From Pyrrhosoma nymphula (lineage: Eukaryota; Arthropoda; Insecta; Odonata; Coenagrionidae): DNA of 64,000 nt. The number at the start of each line of letters is the position of its first letter. Within the stretch, counting starts at the first letter, position 1. Location of the stretch: assembly GCA_963573305.1 (NCBI GenBank), contig OY754334.1, positions 33,969,614-34,033,613 of the forward strand. The letters run 5' to 3'. Below are positions 11,349 to 23,509 of the stretch, in pieces. The notes under the pieces are model-generated. The model was not told the origin of the DNA. It made no database searches and saw only the letters and a list, made by a program, of their open reading frames with translations. Position numbers and translations under genes: made by a program.

Positions 11349-13111
11349 TCTCCCTCTTCGATATATGTCGACGTCATCCTTTCTGCTGGACCGCCATCAA
11401 GGCAGTGTTGTCGTCTTAGCTGACAATCGAGGGAATCGCTCGATGCTTTTCCCACGTGCCTGTGTTTGGCTGGGAATCATCCTACGACAACATTTAAACC
11501 CCACCGGTTATCGTCTGCCGTCGTCGTCACTTGTTAATATTGTCGTTATACATATACCAAAGTTCAGGGTGCTAGCACATGTTGCGAGGAATTTTCGTTT
11601 ATTTATATATTTCAAAAACAAAATGCCAATCAGGTGATAGATCATAGTAATGAGTTGAAATTGAATCAATGCATTTTAAAACCGTATTTTTTATTACGAA
11701 TATAAGTAGATGTGTAGTTTAATTTTGCTGCATAATTTTGTTTTTAGCATGTTGATGCGGGAATGAACTTCTGGGAAAATCTAATTTTTTTGCCTTTTAT
11801 TTTTATAAAGACTGACTCTGTTGGTCATTCTTTAAAGCCTTCTGTTTTAGCGTGTTTTAAGTATTGTATTTTCGTCAGTCTACATTATCGTCTTAATGTT
11901 TTTATTTGGAAATTTTTGTTGGTTAATGTTTCGTCTTTACTTTCATCAACTGATAAACATCCACGGCAGTGGCGACATCGGGTGCATCATAGTGTGTTCT
12001 GGAAAAAGATTTATTGTGACGCTCTTGTGATCAAAGACATCATTTGAACATGATTTTCCTCTATTGATATAATTATCCCACTTTATGCTTTTAATGTGCA
12101 TGACAAATAGATTACACATATACTTGCAATTGACCACATTGTTGTAGATCATATAATTTGGAGCCTTAACCTTCGGAAACTTTGCTTCCATTCCTCATTC
12201 CTCATATGGTTCTCTAAATTTTCCCGTCATCATCCATCTTTGGTGCTGTTTACTGTTTGGTGAATTGTAAAACGTATCCATAATTTATTTATATAATGGC
12301 TTTTTTATGTGAGTGTTGATCAGTACCCTAAAATATTAAGGTGCATCAGCGGAAGTGTATTTTGTATTAGAATTATTCTCGGCGGCAGCGGTTTCGTCAT
12401 TGTTGAAACTGCATGTTCTTGGTTTACGAGTACGTACATACTGGCCGGGTTTTTTGTATTCCTTTGAAGAATGACATTTGTACCAAGTACCAGTTGTATC
12501 TGAGGGTAGTAGAGTTTGGTCAAGTGTGTGAATCATGTTCTAAAAAAATATTAATAAAAAATGGCTATTATCTGTTGAGGTGTCATCTCATTTCTCAGTC
12601 TTATCCTATGAGATCCAACTCAGTGTTGCATTAATCATCCAATCTGTGGCCTAAATGTCATGGCTCATTTCATGGATGTGCTCACATTTTCTGATGTTGT
12701 GCCATGAATGGAAATTTTTTCTCTTTATCATTCCATTGATTTCTCCATCTGTTTTTCTTTCTTTAACTATCTTCTTAACCCTAATTTTCAAGGTTACATT
12801 AACATCATTTTGTGGTGTCATCTTTTTTTAATTGTTAGTTCTACTCTGGTTATGTCCTCAACACTTTTAATTTAAATGAACTTAAGACATTTCACATATG
12901 AATTATTTGATTTGTTGAGATCTTCTCTTATTTTCTTTCGTCACTGTTTGTTCAATGTTGTTCAGGTATTATAAAAGGAAAGATGAAGTTGTCATTTTGA
13001 TAGGTGTGTATTAGTGTGGTGTTTTTTATTTGTATGTAATATATGTAACATTTGTGTTCTTTATTAACTGAAAGATATAAATTTATAAAAAATATAAATT
13101 AGAAAGCTATA
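11349..13111 (+). other. sarcoglycan 3' untranslated/downstream region
   Basis: AT-rich sequence after the stop codon. Part of it must be 3' UTR. I see no coding block or named repeat. The clearest canonical polyadenylation hexamer is at 12553, but the UTR end cannot be fixed from sequence alone. Confidence 0.5.
12553..12558 (+). promoter_or_regulatory. candidate polyadenylation signal AATAAA
   Basis: AATAAA is followed within 40 bases by a T/G-rich stretch (TTGAGGTGTCATC). It lies 1.2 kb past the sarcoglycan stop. In AT-rich DNA such hexamers are common by chance. Confidence 0.25.
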
Positions 13112-13608
13112 TAGGGGTTGTAGTGATATAGTGATAGCAAGTCTGACTTCTGTTTCGCAGGTCGTGGGTTCGCAATTCGTGGAAGGAAAATATTATTTTT
13201 AAGAAAATAAATCTTGTTGTTCTCAGGAACGAGATAAATACGAGGCACCTCTTCGCGTCTACGCCTTACCATTGTTAGATGGCAGTAATTTCACCAGAAT
13301 GATCTGATATTTCTGATCAAGAAAGCCAATCCGGTATCTACTGCCATGCATGTGGGCGAGTTAGTGGAGTTCATAGAGACGTCCATAGCATTACGTCGAA
13401 GACGATAGGAAACTGCCACCCCATGCTATATCAGACGCAGCGTTGTATTATTAGACGTGATGGCATTCCTCCCGGTAAATAATTTCGGGTGTTAAATAGA
13501 CCCACAATCAATTGAGAGACAACTAGAAGGAGAGCCGACTGGCAGAGTTGTAGTCCACGTCTGTATGCCAACGTCCAACAAAAGAAAATAATAAGCAGAA
13601 GAAGTATA
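13112..13608 (+). mobile_element. tRNA-derived SINE
   Basis: An RNA polymerase III promoter-like head spans 13112-13185. The A-box-like TAGTGATAGCAAG is followed about 35 bases on by a B-box-like GTGGGTTCGCAATTC. A body with no coding sense follows and ends in an A/G-rich tail (AACAAAAGAAAATAATAAG, then AGAAGAAG). The layout fits a tRNA-type SINE of about 0.5 kb. I did not find a clear target-site duplication. Confidence 0.55.
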
Positions 13609-14619
13609 TTAGCAACTATGAGAAAGCGCTTGACATGATAAATAGAAAGGAAAACCTTATAATCATGGCTAATTTAAATACAGTGGTGGATGGGGATGGG
13701 AAGAAGGGAATAAGTGTTGGGCTGTTTGAGCTTGAAAAACCAATGAGAAAGGCAAAAAAGATAGAATAGTATAATTCGGCAATGACACGGATATGGTTGC
13801 AGTGAATGCAGTCAAACAGCAATAACGGGGCAGAAAATAACAGTGGAAGATGTCTGGAGTCAAAGCAAGATACCAAAGCTGCAACATACTTGTCAGAGAG
13901 AGGTATCGGGACCAAGTGAGGCAATTTGAGAGCTATCCTGGTACATTTATAAATGGCAGCCAAATTTGAGTGATCTTGGAAAGCAGTCTAAGATATAAAA
14001 AAAAGAGTCAAGGAGCGACAAAGATGGAGAACGAACATATATCAGGAAAAATAAACCAGAGAAAGGTTCAATGTGACTATCATTGAAAAATTGGAAGTAA
14101 GAAAAGAGGACGGAGAGGAGTATGAGCGAAGAGGACGATTATGGAAATTGTAGAAGGGCGACTAGTGAGTGAGTGAACGTATGTATTATGTCATGTATTA
14201 TGACTGAAATCAGAGATATTATTGAGGAATTAAGAGTATACAAGAAATCGAGATGAGGCTTCCAAATGCCAGACGCTACGAAACCAAATAATAAGGGAAT
14301 ACATGGTGGCTAAGGAAAATGGATTGAAAGCTACTGTGAAGAAATAGACTTGAAACTTGAAGAAGGGAAATATGCATCAGGATGGCATGCAACCTCGTGA
14401 GAAGACTTAGATATACAACACGCGGGAAGAATTGAACTGTCGAATCATATTCCAGACAAGATCGGGAGGATACTTAAGAGCAAGAGGATACCTAGATAGA
14501 ATACAAAGAAAATCTGCTTGTAGGAGCAGACCCATTGGAAGATGGCCTAATGGAGAAAGGAGAGTAGGTGGACGAAGATGGTCGTAAAATGCATATAAAG
14601 TACTCACACGAACAATAAG

Positions 14620-15560
14620 ACTAAGGATAAAGAGGAAACATTGAAGGAAACCTTTTGGGCAACCAGTTTGGATTCTGGAAGAACAGAGGAACCAGAGAGG
14701 CCCGACTCTGAATAAATCCTCAGAGGAAAGATACTGCATGTAAACAAACCAATTCACCTCGCATTGTTTGACTTTTAGAATACTTTTGGTGATGTAAAAT
14801 GGAATTGAATGTTCAAATGCTTGAAAAAATCGGAGCTGATTAAATTGGCAGCAGAAAATCCCACAGCCTCCATACGAACCCAGCCACCACGATTAGAATG
14901 AAGGATGAAAAAAGAATAAAGCTCAAATAGACATAGGGAGTTAACTACAGATGCAATTTTTCATCGGAACCTTTCAGCATACCGTAGAAAGAAGTTATCA
15001 AAGAGGCCCAAGAAATGGGAATCATTGTCATTAAAATGAATGGAGAAGAAGTAAACGTACTTCATTTCTCTGATTATATCGCCGTCATAGTAGAGAAACC
15101 AGAATAAGGATTATTGGGCACAAAGAATCGAGTACTTAAAGAGTACAACATAAAGATTATCGTGTAGAAAATGTAGTTCTTTGTTCTGGTTGAGAGAATG
15201 GTGGACATGCCGCGCAAAATTGCTCATGCAATGCAAAAATTCGTTATGAAGTAACAACTCTTGTGTTAAAATAACAGAACAAATTAAGAGGTAGCAGTAC
15301 GCGAGTCCATAAGAGTGAATTTCTGTGCTATATGACTATTAACATGAACCATTGGAGAGTTTGAACCGAGTAGAATAGCGATTTAAGCATTCGCAAATTC
15401 ACTGGAGCTTTCGAAGCTTGGTACTGAAGATGGATGCTGAAGATTAAATGGAGGGATAGGATCAGAAACGAAGAATGTTTAACAAGAATAGAAGATGAGA
15501 AAAGGAGGCGGTGTAAAATATATTTGCCAAGTTTAGAGGTTAGCAACACCATGATTGGGA
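14620..15560 (+). mobile_element. decayed non-LTR retrotransposon (RT and C-terminal domain)
   Basis: Many stops and frameshifts, but pieces in order match a LINE reverse transcriptase. They are FGFWKNRGTREA near 14660 (compare QFGFR..GTRDA), NKPIHLALFDF near 14735 (the FVDFEKAFD block, with a stop inside), and EVIKEAQEMGI then NGEEVNVLHFSDYIAV near 14990-15090. FSDY stands where the catalytic FADD belongs. GAFEAWYWRWMLKIKW then RIRNEE near 15400-15470 is the C-terminal region. It separates the two convergent genes. The purine-rich 1 kb upstream (13609-14619) may be its N-terminal part, but I see no motif there. Confidence 0.75.
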
Positions 15561-15687
15561 AGTGAGTTTCTTTGATGTTTTTGGAACATAATTTCAAAAA
15601 ATATATTAAGGATATAGCATTTGTCATAAATATTGAATTTTATGGATTATCCGGAAAAGTGGCTGCATCTCTGCTTTTCGAATGCAT

Positions 15688-15795
15688 TTAATCATCCAAG
15701 TCTGCCCAAGTTTCAGGTGGTTTTCTTGGAATGTTTACATAGTATGGCCCCATGACTTCTAGTTGAAATTCAGGACGAATCGACAACCATCCCAC
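15688..15795 (-). CDS. CIMIP1: CIMIP1-like exon 3 (stop codon)
   Basis: After a T-rich tract ending TTTACAG it encodes VGWLSIRPEFQLEVMGPYY and a proline-rich end, NIPRKPPETWADLDD, closed by TAA. An ATTAAA overlaps the stop codon, but no convincing polyadenylation signal with a downstream element was identified. Confidence 0.78.
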   Translation of the reverse strand: MGWLSIRPEFQLEVMGPYYVNIPRKPPETWADLDD

Positions 15796-18700
15796 CTGTA
15801 AAAAAAATATTTCTTTTAAATTACTAGCATAATACTATCTACACTAATTACAATACGATATGATTACGTAATGTTCCAAGTTAATTTTTGATTGCATTGA
15901 TAATACCTATCCTGATGAAGGTAGGAATAGTATATAAAACTGTGGTCATTTTCCGTAATGCTCTAGAAAAACATAATATTTAACAAATGAAATCGTTCCA
16001 TATCTATTATAGTCTCTTGTCTCTATCATTAGTTTAAATAATTGTGCAGGCCACCGATATAATCATGCATCTTATGCCGCAGTAAGTTCTAACTACGTTT
16101 TCCTCAAAGATGTATTGTCACATGTTTCTAGTATTGATGCATTTTCGTGCACTAAAAAGTTCTGGTCAGTAAAGTGCTAATGTTACGAATAGATAATTTA
16201 TTTTAAATTCCCAAATATATTACAAAGGTAAGCCAATTATGACTTATAGAATTAAAACCAGTTCCTTTATTTAGGTTTTGTTCCCACCTTAATCCTTATC
16301 GCCTAGACTATGGAATAAAACTTTCTTTCCCATAATTAGTATTTTATGAAGAAAACAAATATATGGTAAGCACTAAATGCAACTATAAATGTCATTGAAA
16401 GCTCTCGATTGGTTGAAACCGACCTGCCTAGTCAGGTAAAAGCAGTTGGTCCTCAAGATTGAACATTGAGAAACATACGGAGGTGCTTTTCTATAGAATA
16501 ATGCGGGAAGCCCTTGGTAGGTCATGCGATCATGTTGTTTCGCAGTATTACTGGTTGCGAAGAGAATGAAAACAATCCGTCTACAAAATATTCATTCCGT
16601 TTAACCCTTTCCTGCCGGCGACTACGAAAGGAAAATGTTTTCCGTGCTACGGGTAGCTTGCGAAAATTTTAGACCTCGCTCTGCGAAGCACTTTTTTGGG
16701 GTGGAGTGGACCAGGTACTCTCGTCCCTCCGATTTGGGACCCTACTTAACGGGGCGCCCGGCTATTAAACGATCGCCAATGGACTTCGCAAACGGCCGCC
16801 ACACTGTATCCAGTCGCACGAAGCGTTTCTTCATGCGCCGAACTGGCATGAAAATTTGGTACTATGAACTAACAGCAACTGCGAAACTTATCTCCTAATT
16901 ATTGCCCTCAAATATTTTGGCGCTTAGTTTTTCATCAAGTTATCAATCAAGAAACTTCCATATTTGTATTATAGAATTAAGTTATTTAAATATTGAATGA
17001 AGTAAGTAAAGCCTCCATTTTAAATTAAAAGTCAGCTATCGCCTCAATTTTTGTGAACCCTCGCTACAAGTTTGTGATGAGAATAATATTGTTTGTATTT
17101 ATTCAACGAAATACTTAATTTCCATTTTTTTAATTTGAAGATATTGATTTCCTGGAAGATTGCAGGTGACATAGGGCGATAATCGTTTAAAAAAGTTTTC
17201 GAGTGATTTTAAAACCTGTTATGTAGAAAGTAACGCAAAGACGATTTAGAAATGGCTCCATATTTGGGAAATCATGATCAATTTTACCGTCAAAATTACT
17301 TATTGAGATACATTGAAGTAATAATATTTTAGGAAAATGAAAAGTTAATTATGTTTCGTGCCTCTTGTCTAACATTATTGTCTTGTCCGTTGACGATTAT
17401 CTAATCTGAAATTTTAATATCGTTGAATATCAGTGGTAAATGTTAGTAGCATTTACATGACTTTTACATATAATTCTCTTTTCTTTTACGGATTACTACT
17501 CAACCCAGCAATCAAAGTAACTTGTTGTGGTAATACGAGAGTCTAAATGAACATAAACATGCTTTGATTAGCAATAAATAATTTGATGAAGATTATTTCA
17601 TCTCCACCATATTATAGTTTTTATTTAATTACTTCAGAGCCAGTGCATGGTTTCGTCACCATCAGCACTCATATCTCCGTACTGATGTATTGAGAAAGGA
17701 TAAACGATGCGATAAATTTTCCAGAAAAAACATTTATTTGGTATAGGTTGTGCACATTTAAAAATCAATGTATAGGTAATGTCACTACTCTGGCCTGAAT
17801 AGTCTAAAATTTTAAATAACTTAGCTTACCTCCCCTGACGTAGTTTCCGGGAAAGGCTTCACGGACCGCGGGTCATTTTCTTGAACGATTTCCCTCATCG
17901 GCCGAGTCGTTTGAGCGACTCTTCTCGACCCTTTGTAACGCTCCCTGAAAGTTTTCAGAATGGGATATAAATTTATTTTTAAAAGCCAATATATCGCTAA
18001 ATTATTCTTTTAAATCCTTGGGGGATTAAATCCTTATATAGCTTGCATTGTTATGTCATATGTCGCTCAAAAGTTACCCAGCAGGTTTAGCTGATAAAGT
18101 GATTTTTTAGGATTGCATTGCATTTGGAAGTGAGTTGGTTCTCAGACCTACCGATCGCGTCATTGGAAACAGTTAATTACAAAAGTGAGCTATGCAGCCC
18201 AACGAAGAACATATTAGGGGTTTCATCATTTCACAATATATGTAAAAAAAGTATACGGACTTCCCATTAATGTGAGATAAGGGGTAAATAACCGAAATCA
18301 ACGTATTATGTGCTTTAACTCTCAAGATGTTAAAATTATATCCATTATTCTTCGTTTTAACCATTTTAGGATATATATCCGTAGAATAATGAAATAAATT
18401 TGAAATTGAATAACTATTTTCACCTGACAAACAAGCCATACGATCATATTTAATCATATTCTGCTACATAATTACGGAAAAGTTGACGAGGAAATAAGAT
18501 ATTTTACGCTAAGGATATATGAACTTTAAACAACAGAGGTCTCTAGAATATGCTCTCTACTCTTCTTAAGCTTTGATGAGGAATGTCCTTGATTTTGAGA
18601 GTTGTGAACCGATTAGTTTGTGAACAGGTGGTTGTGATCATGGCGACATTTTACGGAAATACTTACTCGTAAAAAGGCAGCAAGAATCCCCATTTTTTCC

Positions 18701-18797
18701 TCCACTGAGAGGCGCATAGAGCTTCCTGTTCCACTAATGCCCTCCAATTTTGCAACTCGTGATTGGGCTGGATACGGACTATTTTTTGCCCTTCCAT
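15688..18797 (-). CDS. CIMIP1: CIMIP1/C20orf85-like ciliary microtubule inner protein
   Basis: Three exons on the - strand join to a complete 117-residue protein: 18797-18667, 17944-17830 and 15795-15688. Both introns have GT-AG ends and compatible phases (2, 0). Residues about 15-45 (LQNWRALVEQEA, then WRKKWGFLLPFYEE) correspond to the W-x(n)-E-A...NWGFL..PFEE block of C20orf85, renamed CIMIP1. FPETTSGEVGWLS corresponds to its QTT-G-IGWRS block. CIMIP1 is a small protein inside axonemal doublet microtubules. The acidic C-terminus (PETWADLDD) is shorter than in the human protein. X-box-like sites lie upstream, which fits a ciliary gene. The exon structure is strong; the family call comes from motif memory and is good but unsearched. 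Confidence 0.75.
15796..17829 (-). other. CIMIP1-like intron 2
   Basis: A 2.0-kb intron, mostly AT-rich. A GC- and CpG-richer patch at about 16590-16890 contains an open + frame (16635-16898) with no recognisable motif. No repeat was identified with confidence. Confidence 0.6.
17830..17944 (-). CDS. CIMIP1: CIMIP1-like exon 2
   Basis: A 115-bp exon between acceptor AACTTTCAG and donor GAG/GTAAGC. It completes a Glu codon, then encodes ERYKGSRRVAQTTRPMREIV and ends FPETTSGE. Of its three frames only this one lets both junctions join in phase. Confidence 0.78.
17945..18666 (-). other. CIMIP1-like intron 1
   Basis: A 0.72-kb AT-rich intron. The tRNA A-box-like string GGTTTAGCTGATAAAGTG near 18084 has no matching B box, so it is not called. 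Nothing else was recognised. Confidence 0.65.
18667..18797 (-). CDS. CIMIP1: CIMIP1-like exon 1 (start codon)
   Basis: It begins with ATG at 18797-18795 (Met-Glu-Gly-Gln) and ends TTTTTACGA/GTAAGT, a near-perfect donor. It encodes 43 residues plus two bases, including WRKKWGFLLPFY. The ATG is chosen because the family starts shortly before the W..E-A..NWGFL block. Confidence 0.75.
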
Positions 18798-18898
18798 TCT
18801 TCTTTTGGGGTATGACTATACGTTGTTATCGAATAACTTCATCCGGACAATGTTTCACTATTTAGCAGCTTTGTATTTCATGTTTTCGGTAATTCTGA

Positions 18899-18943
18899 GT
18901 TGCTATCAACAGACCTAGCACCTCCATGGTTGCTAAGGATAGC
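18899..18943 (-). promoter_or_regulatory. candidate RFX X-box sites upstream of CIMIP1-like gene
   Basis: GTTGCTAAGGATAGC (18929-18943) resembles two X-box half-sites (GTTGCY and RRYAAC-like) with a 3-base spacer and one mismatch. GTTGCTATCAAC (18899-18910) is an exact palindrome of the half-sites without a spacer. They lie about 100-145 bp upstream of the ATG, the usual distance for RFX-driven ciliary genes. The match is degenerate and short. Confidence 0.4.
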
Positions 18944-20880
18944 TTATCTTTGAGCTTGAGTACCCAAACACTTAGATGCATAGTATAAAATAGCAATTAA
19001 TAAATACAGGCTGTATATTATTCTACTTTTGTTGCAATCTGTGTTATTTTGTTTATGCTTTTAGTTTAATTATTACCCTTACAAACAAAAGAAAATTGTA
19101 ATTTATAAAATTCTTATGCTATTTCCTATTTCTTCTTTATGTCAACATGATTTTCATGATTACTCTAGAGCGATTTATGATTTAGAGTTAATTATCTGAT
19201 ATTTTTCTCGAAGTTATTTTAAACCATTTTACTATCCTATACTATTTTTTGCTCTTCACGTGTTAGGTTCAATGTCAATTTTAAGATTAATACCTCGGAC
19301 TGCAGCTGAAAGAATGTTATTAATAGGTAAGTGTAATAATCGTACTGACCACACATTATAAGAACTTGCATGACAATAATCAAATAGTTGATCATTAGTT
19401 GATAAAAATGGAATTTACGATCATACACTTACGGTTTAACAATGTCAAGGTAAGAACATACGGGAAAACATCACAGCATATGTTTTATGACACAGGAAGT
19501 GCTCCTGTGATCCATGCCTACAGTTTCATTAATTTAAAAATAATTCTGAACAGTCAGCATGACGAGTAAATTCAATGGAATAACCTAGTAAGCATGCAAA
19601 ACACGTTTTTATCGTTGAATGTCCACGAATTGAGCTCCGAAAGACAAGTAAGGCAGCAAGATTGACATTGAAATTATTTTTCCATTATGTTAACAGGGAT
19701 GGGATATATTGGTTAAAAATAAATCCTTTGGGTATCTTGATCATTCCGCCATCGTAGACAATGCAAAATCGCAGAAACCTGAAGAATAATACCAAGCCAT
19801 AATGATTACTAAAAAAACGTGTGCTGACTTATGAAAACGCGTTTAATACACAGTTTAAATGATGACAATGGATTCCTTACACATTTCGTGCGGTGGCATA
19901 ACAATTGTTTCGGTTTTTGCAATTCTAACAGGGAGTTCTTGTTACAATTCCGGCTGAGTAATCTGGGGACGACTAGCTAACCACAAGGTATGTAATTTTC
20001 TGGGTACAAGAGTTTCCATGGCAGAGCGTAAGAGCCATAGGTAAAGATTCGGGCCTCGCTACCCTGAATGCGTGAATTTCCAACGCCGATGGGCTTTGTA
20101 CTTAGTGAGGTCGGCCCTCTTCGGACAAACCACGAGGGTGGGAACTCACCGAGCTGTCTGGAACATTGAACAAGTCTGCAATTTCATTCTTCTACTTTGG
20201 TTGACATGTCGTTGGTCGCTGTGGGGACGTTGGTATCATAATAAGCTAATAAAAATAACTATATTTTGGCGATTCTCATGTATTTATCGCTAAGGCTTGA
20301 CTACATTGATTGTAAATGCCTATTCATTTATTCATCATGATCCGTTATCTCAAAGCCAAATTCCAAATTGCCATAAGTCCAAAGATTAAAGTTATAATCT
20401 TAAAGAAAAATTAAATACCTTTAATAGGGTGATTAGAATGTACCGGCGTCGAGTCCGTTTTGAAAAAAATCGGATCATATATATGACTTTATGATGAAAT
20501 TATAAGTCTCTTACCATTTCGGGCTAGTACAATTGTTCGTAATGCTCAATTGTGAGCACACTTTGTTTCGTACGTGAACTAGTTAAACCAGCAAATTTAT
20601 TCATTCACACATATAAAGATCTTCTAGAATGTAGTTTCAAAGATTTGCGTTTTATTATTTAGTCTGGGCAGTGAGGTTTTTTGAGGCTACTTTTGATCGA
20701 TATTGCAAAAACAAGAGACTTGATTCTCCCTATTTATACGTCTGCATTACGACCTTGGCCAATTTTTCTCCTTGTTTATACATCGAGAACAGCTTCGGGT
20801 ATGGAGACCATGATTGCCTTCCTACGATGCGTGTACCAATCTCGGTTCGCTAAAAAAAAAACAAACTATCGGTAGCGGCT
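18944..20880. other. intergenic, nothing recognised
   Basis: AT-rich sequence upstream of the CIMIP1-like gene. The open + frames near 20072-20293 and 20671-20875 have no recognisable motifs and no supporting splice structure. Confidence 0.5.
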
Positions 20881-21620
20881 GCGTCACAACCGGGGGGTAT
20901 CCCACCGGTACCCCTCCCTCTATCCATCACAAATGTCTGCGAGCATGAGCATCCCCACCGATCAGAGATCGCAATATTTCTTTCATGCGCACTCCCTCAG
21001 GCAAAGCTCCCTTTTGGCTTTTGCGAGACAAAGGGAATGCACCAGCGCGCCTCCCCAATTAGGTGATTGAGAATAATTACGCGTTGAGCTCTCTCCTTCT
21101 ATGTCCGGACCGTTTACTTTTTTCATCTCCTTTTCCCCCGTTCTATCATTTTTTTCTGCATCATTCATCCGTGGCATTTTTTCGTGGCTTTGATTGATCG
21201 AGAGACGCATTACAATCCCACTGGGAGGTGCTAATGCTTCTCTCTATCCAACCTCTCACTCCTCCCTCTTTGCCTCTCTCTGTCTCTCTTACGCTGTGTC
21301 TCTCTTTATTTCTCTCTCTCTCCCTACTATTCTCCAGCCACTCTCGTATTCGCATTCCGACTGTCTCTTTTTTTCTCTCTCTCCTTTTGCGCCCGTCTTA
21401 TTCCCACGCCGCAAAAGGGCGGAAATTGAGACGGCAACCTCTAGGGGGCGTTTTCACGTTAAAGGGATCGTGATAGCGTCATCCACGCCGTAACCTTTCT
21501 CTCTCTCTCCCGCAAACTCTTTCCCCCTCCCTCTCTTATGCTCACAAGACTTCATCTTTTTCTCCTCCCCTGTCTCCATGGATGTTTTACGTCCCGAGTT
21601 AATCTCCCATCCCGTCCAGT
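20881..21620. repeat. CT-rich low-complexity tract
   Basis: A pyrimidine-rich region with many (CT)n/(TCTC)n runs, densest at about 21250-21400 and 21495-21560. Open frames on both strands are rich in Leu/Ser/Pro or Arg/Glu as expected from the composition and are not called as genes. Confidence 0.6.
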
Positions 21621-21882
21621 TATCGACAACCCTCTACTCTACACCCATCCCTTTCATGAATCTTTTCTGGGGTTCGAAAGTGGGAGTGTGATGGCCATGG
21701 TATGAATCTTGCATTATGTCGTCAGAATGGTTTCAGACAGTTGACGGCAACGGTGGCTCGAGGCACGGGGGACCCGGGTAGATACTTCGATGGGTGCCTA
21801 ATGTATAACTTAGTTCAAGATAAATTGTTTTTTTTTTCATGAACTTATTTATAAAAAGTTATAATAATGTACATAGAGGGCC

Positions 21883-22262
21883 GTCACCTTGGAGGGTTAT
21901 TTTGTAATCTCACTTAAGTGAGAATACGTCATAAAATTTGAAAAATTATGCCATTTTTCGTAGTTCAACTCAGCCACCCAGGCGACGTGACCATCTTCGG
22001 CTCTCAAGCGGTGAAATGTCGGGCTATTTATTTGATTCATCCGCTCTTTCGACTCTTGATCCGTGTCTTTCGTCTCTTGATTCGTTTCATTTGGCTCCGC
22101 ATTTCATTAATTCCATCTCACCTGTCGTAAGGAACGTGAAATGGAGCCACCATCGGACCTTGGCCGATCATGAGCCGATCATTATGAGAGCGAAACGGAT
22201 CTCCCACCTTCCCGCAAAGAGTCATTAAAAAGGTGAGATTAGAAAATAACCCCCCTGGTGAC
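21883..22262. mobile_element. MITE-like element with terminal inverted repeats
   Basis: The left end reads GTCACCTTGGAGGGTTATTT and continues TGTAATCTCACTT. The complement of the right end reads GTCACCAGGGGGGTTATTTT and continues CTAATCTCACC. The arms are about 33 bases with few mismatches, and the element is 380 bp with no transposase motif. This fits a non-autonomous DNA transposon. The superfamily is unknown and no certain target-site duplication was found. Confidence 0.65.
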
Positions 22263-23509
22263 AATCTGTTCTCAAATTCAGTGCAGCTACTCACCCAAAG
22301 GGAGTCAGACGTGGCTACGAAAACTACCAATCCCCTTCAGGGTCTCCCGCCAATATGATGACAAAGAAACCCGATGCTTACCGGGGAATTGGATTGGCAT
22401 GTTACTGGAAGTAATAAATAATTATATAGCGAGATATAATATAAGAGCGACCATGTCCGCGAGAAAAGCATGTCGTGAGCTGGCCCTGTCTCAAGACCCA
22501 GGTAGCAGATAGCGAAAGGGGTTCAGAGAGGTTTTAATAAGAGGAAAGTGTGGAAGAAATTCCGGTAGTAGAATGACCATCGGATTCAAAAAGTCAGTAT
22601 AATTAATGAATTGGGTTGAGAACCAGTGATTTATTTGCTTTAAATTATGGCTTTAATTTGAAATTCAACGTCCAATGGTATAATTAAGTGTAATTTAAAA
22701 TTTGTGACGCATATTGTATCCCAGGAAATAAAAGCACAACTTCCTGGATATAACACGCTCCGAAAAACGGTTTAGCATGCTTGGTGATATCAATAGGAAG
22801 TACAATGTGTTTGTGCTCGTTTACCATAATTAGCAACGCAGCTGCTGGGAATGGCCAGTCGCACAAAAGGTAATTAGTTTCACTGAACTCTTAAGTAATT
22901 ACTTCAAGGAATGTGAAATGTGTTTGGGAAGAGCCGAATTGCTGTAATTGTTCACAATTCAATACAAGCCAACGGAGTTCCTGAAACAAGGGGTAAGATT
23001 GGACGTTTCCGAGATAAAAAAAATGACGGAAATTTCGCAAGTAATACAATTTTAATATTTTCCAGGTAAATGTGAAGATTTGAGAACTATAATGTGTATT
23101 TTAATCAAAATAAGTACGGTTATTACTGCCTATTGACGTCAAAATAAAATTGGCGTGCCCTTTCTGCAAATATGCCCTTCTTAAGTGTTTTCGAGCTAAC
23201 TTTGCGTTTAAATACTACCACTGAATGTCCTAAGTATTTATTATTCGGCATTATCTTGAAATTTCAAAACAAAAATAAAAATAGTGCACAACTCTGTTAA
23301 AAATAAGATTCAAAGCGAGTGATTACTTCTCCCTGTTGCCACCAGGTAGCCACCCTAAATTTGATTATTATCTACTCTGACATTTTGCGCCGTAAGTTAT
23401 TCTCCCATCCAGCGCTGTTATCGAGAATCCAAGCCAACAGCCAAATTTATTATTTCTTTATAAGACTCTCTCGAAGGTTTTAAGAAGGAAGTGTAATGCT
23501 TCAAGGGTG
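22263..23509. other. intergenic, nothing recognised
   Basis: AT-rich sequence between two inverted-repeat elements. No coding motif or repeat was recognised. Confidence 0.5.

Noticed and set aside
11224..11637. 137-codon + strand ORF overlapping the last sarcoglycan exon
   Set aside because: Different frame from the sarcoglycan exon, whose homology and stop at 11348 are clear; this is a shadow frame.
16635..16898. 87-codon + strand ORF as a nested gene in the CIMIP1-like intron
   Set aside because: No recognisable motif or splice structure; antisense to an intron and possibly compositional.
20983..21493. Overlapping ORFs in the CT-rich tract
   Set aside because: Low-complexity translations on both strands; composition artefacts.
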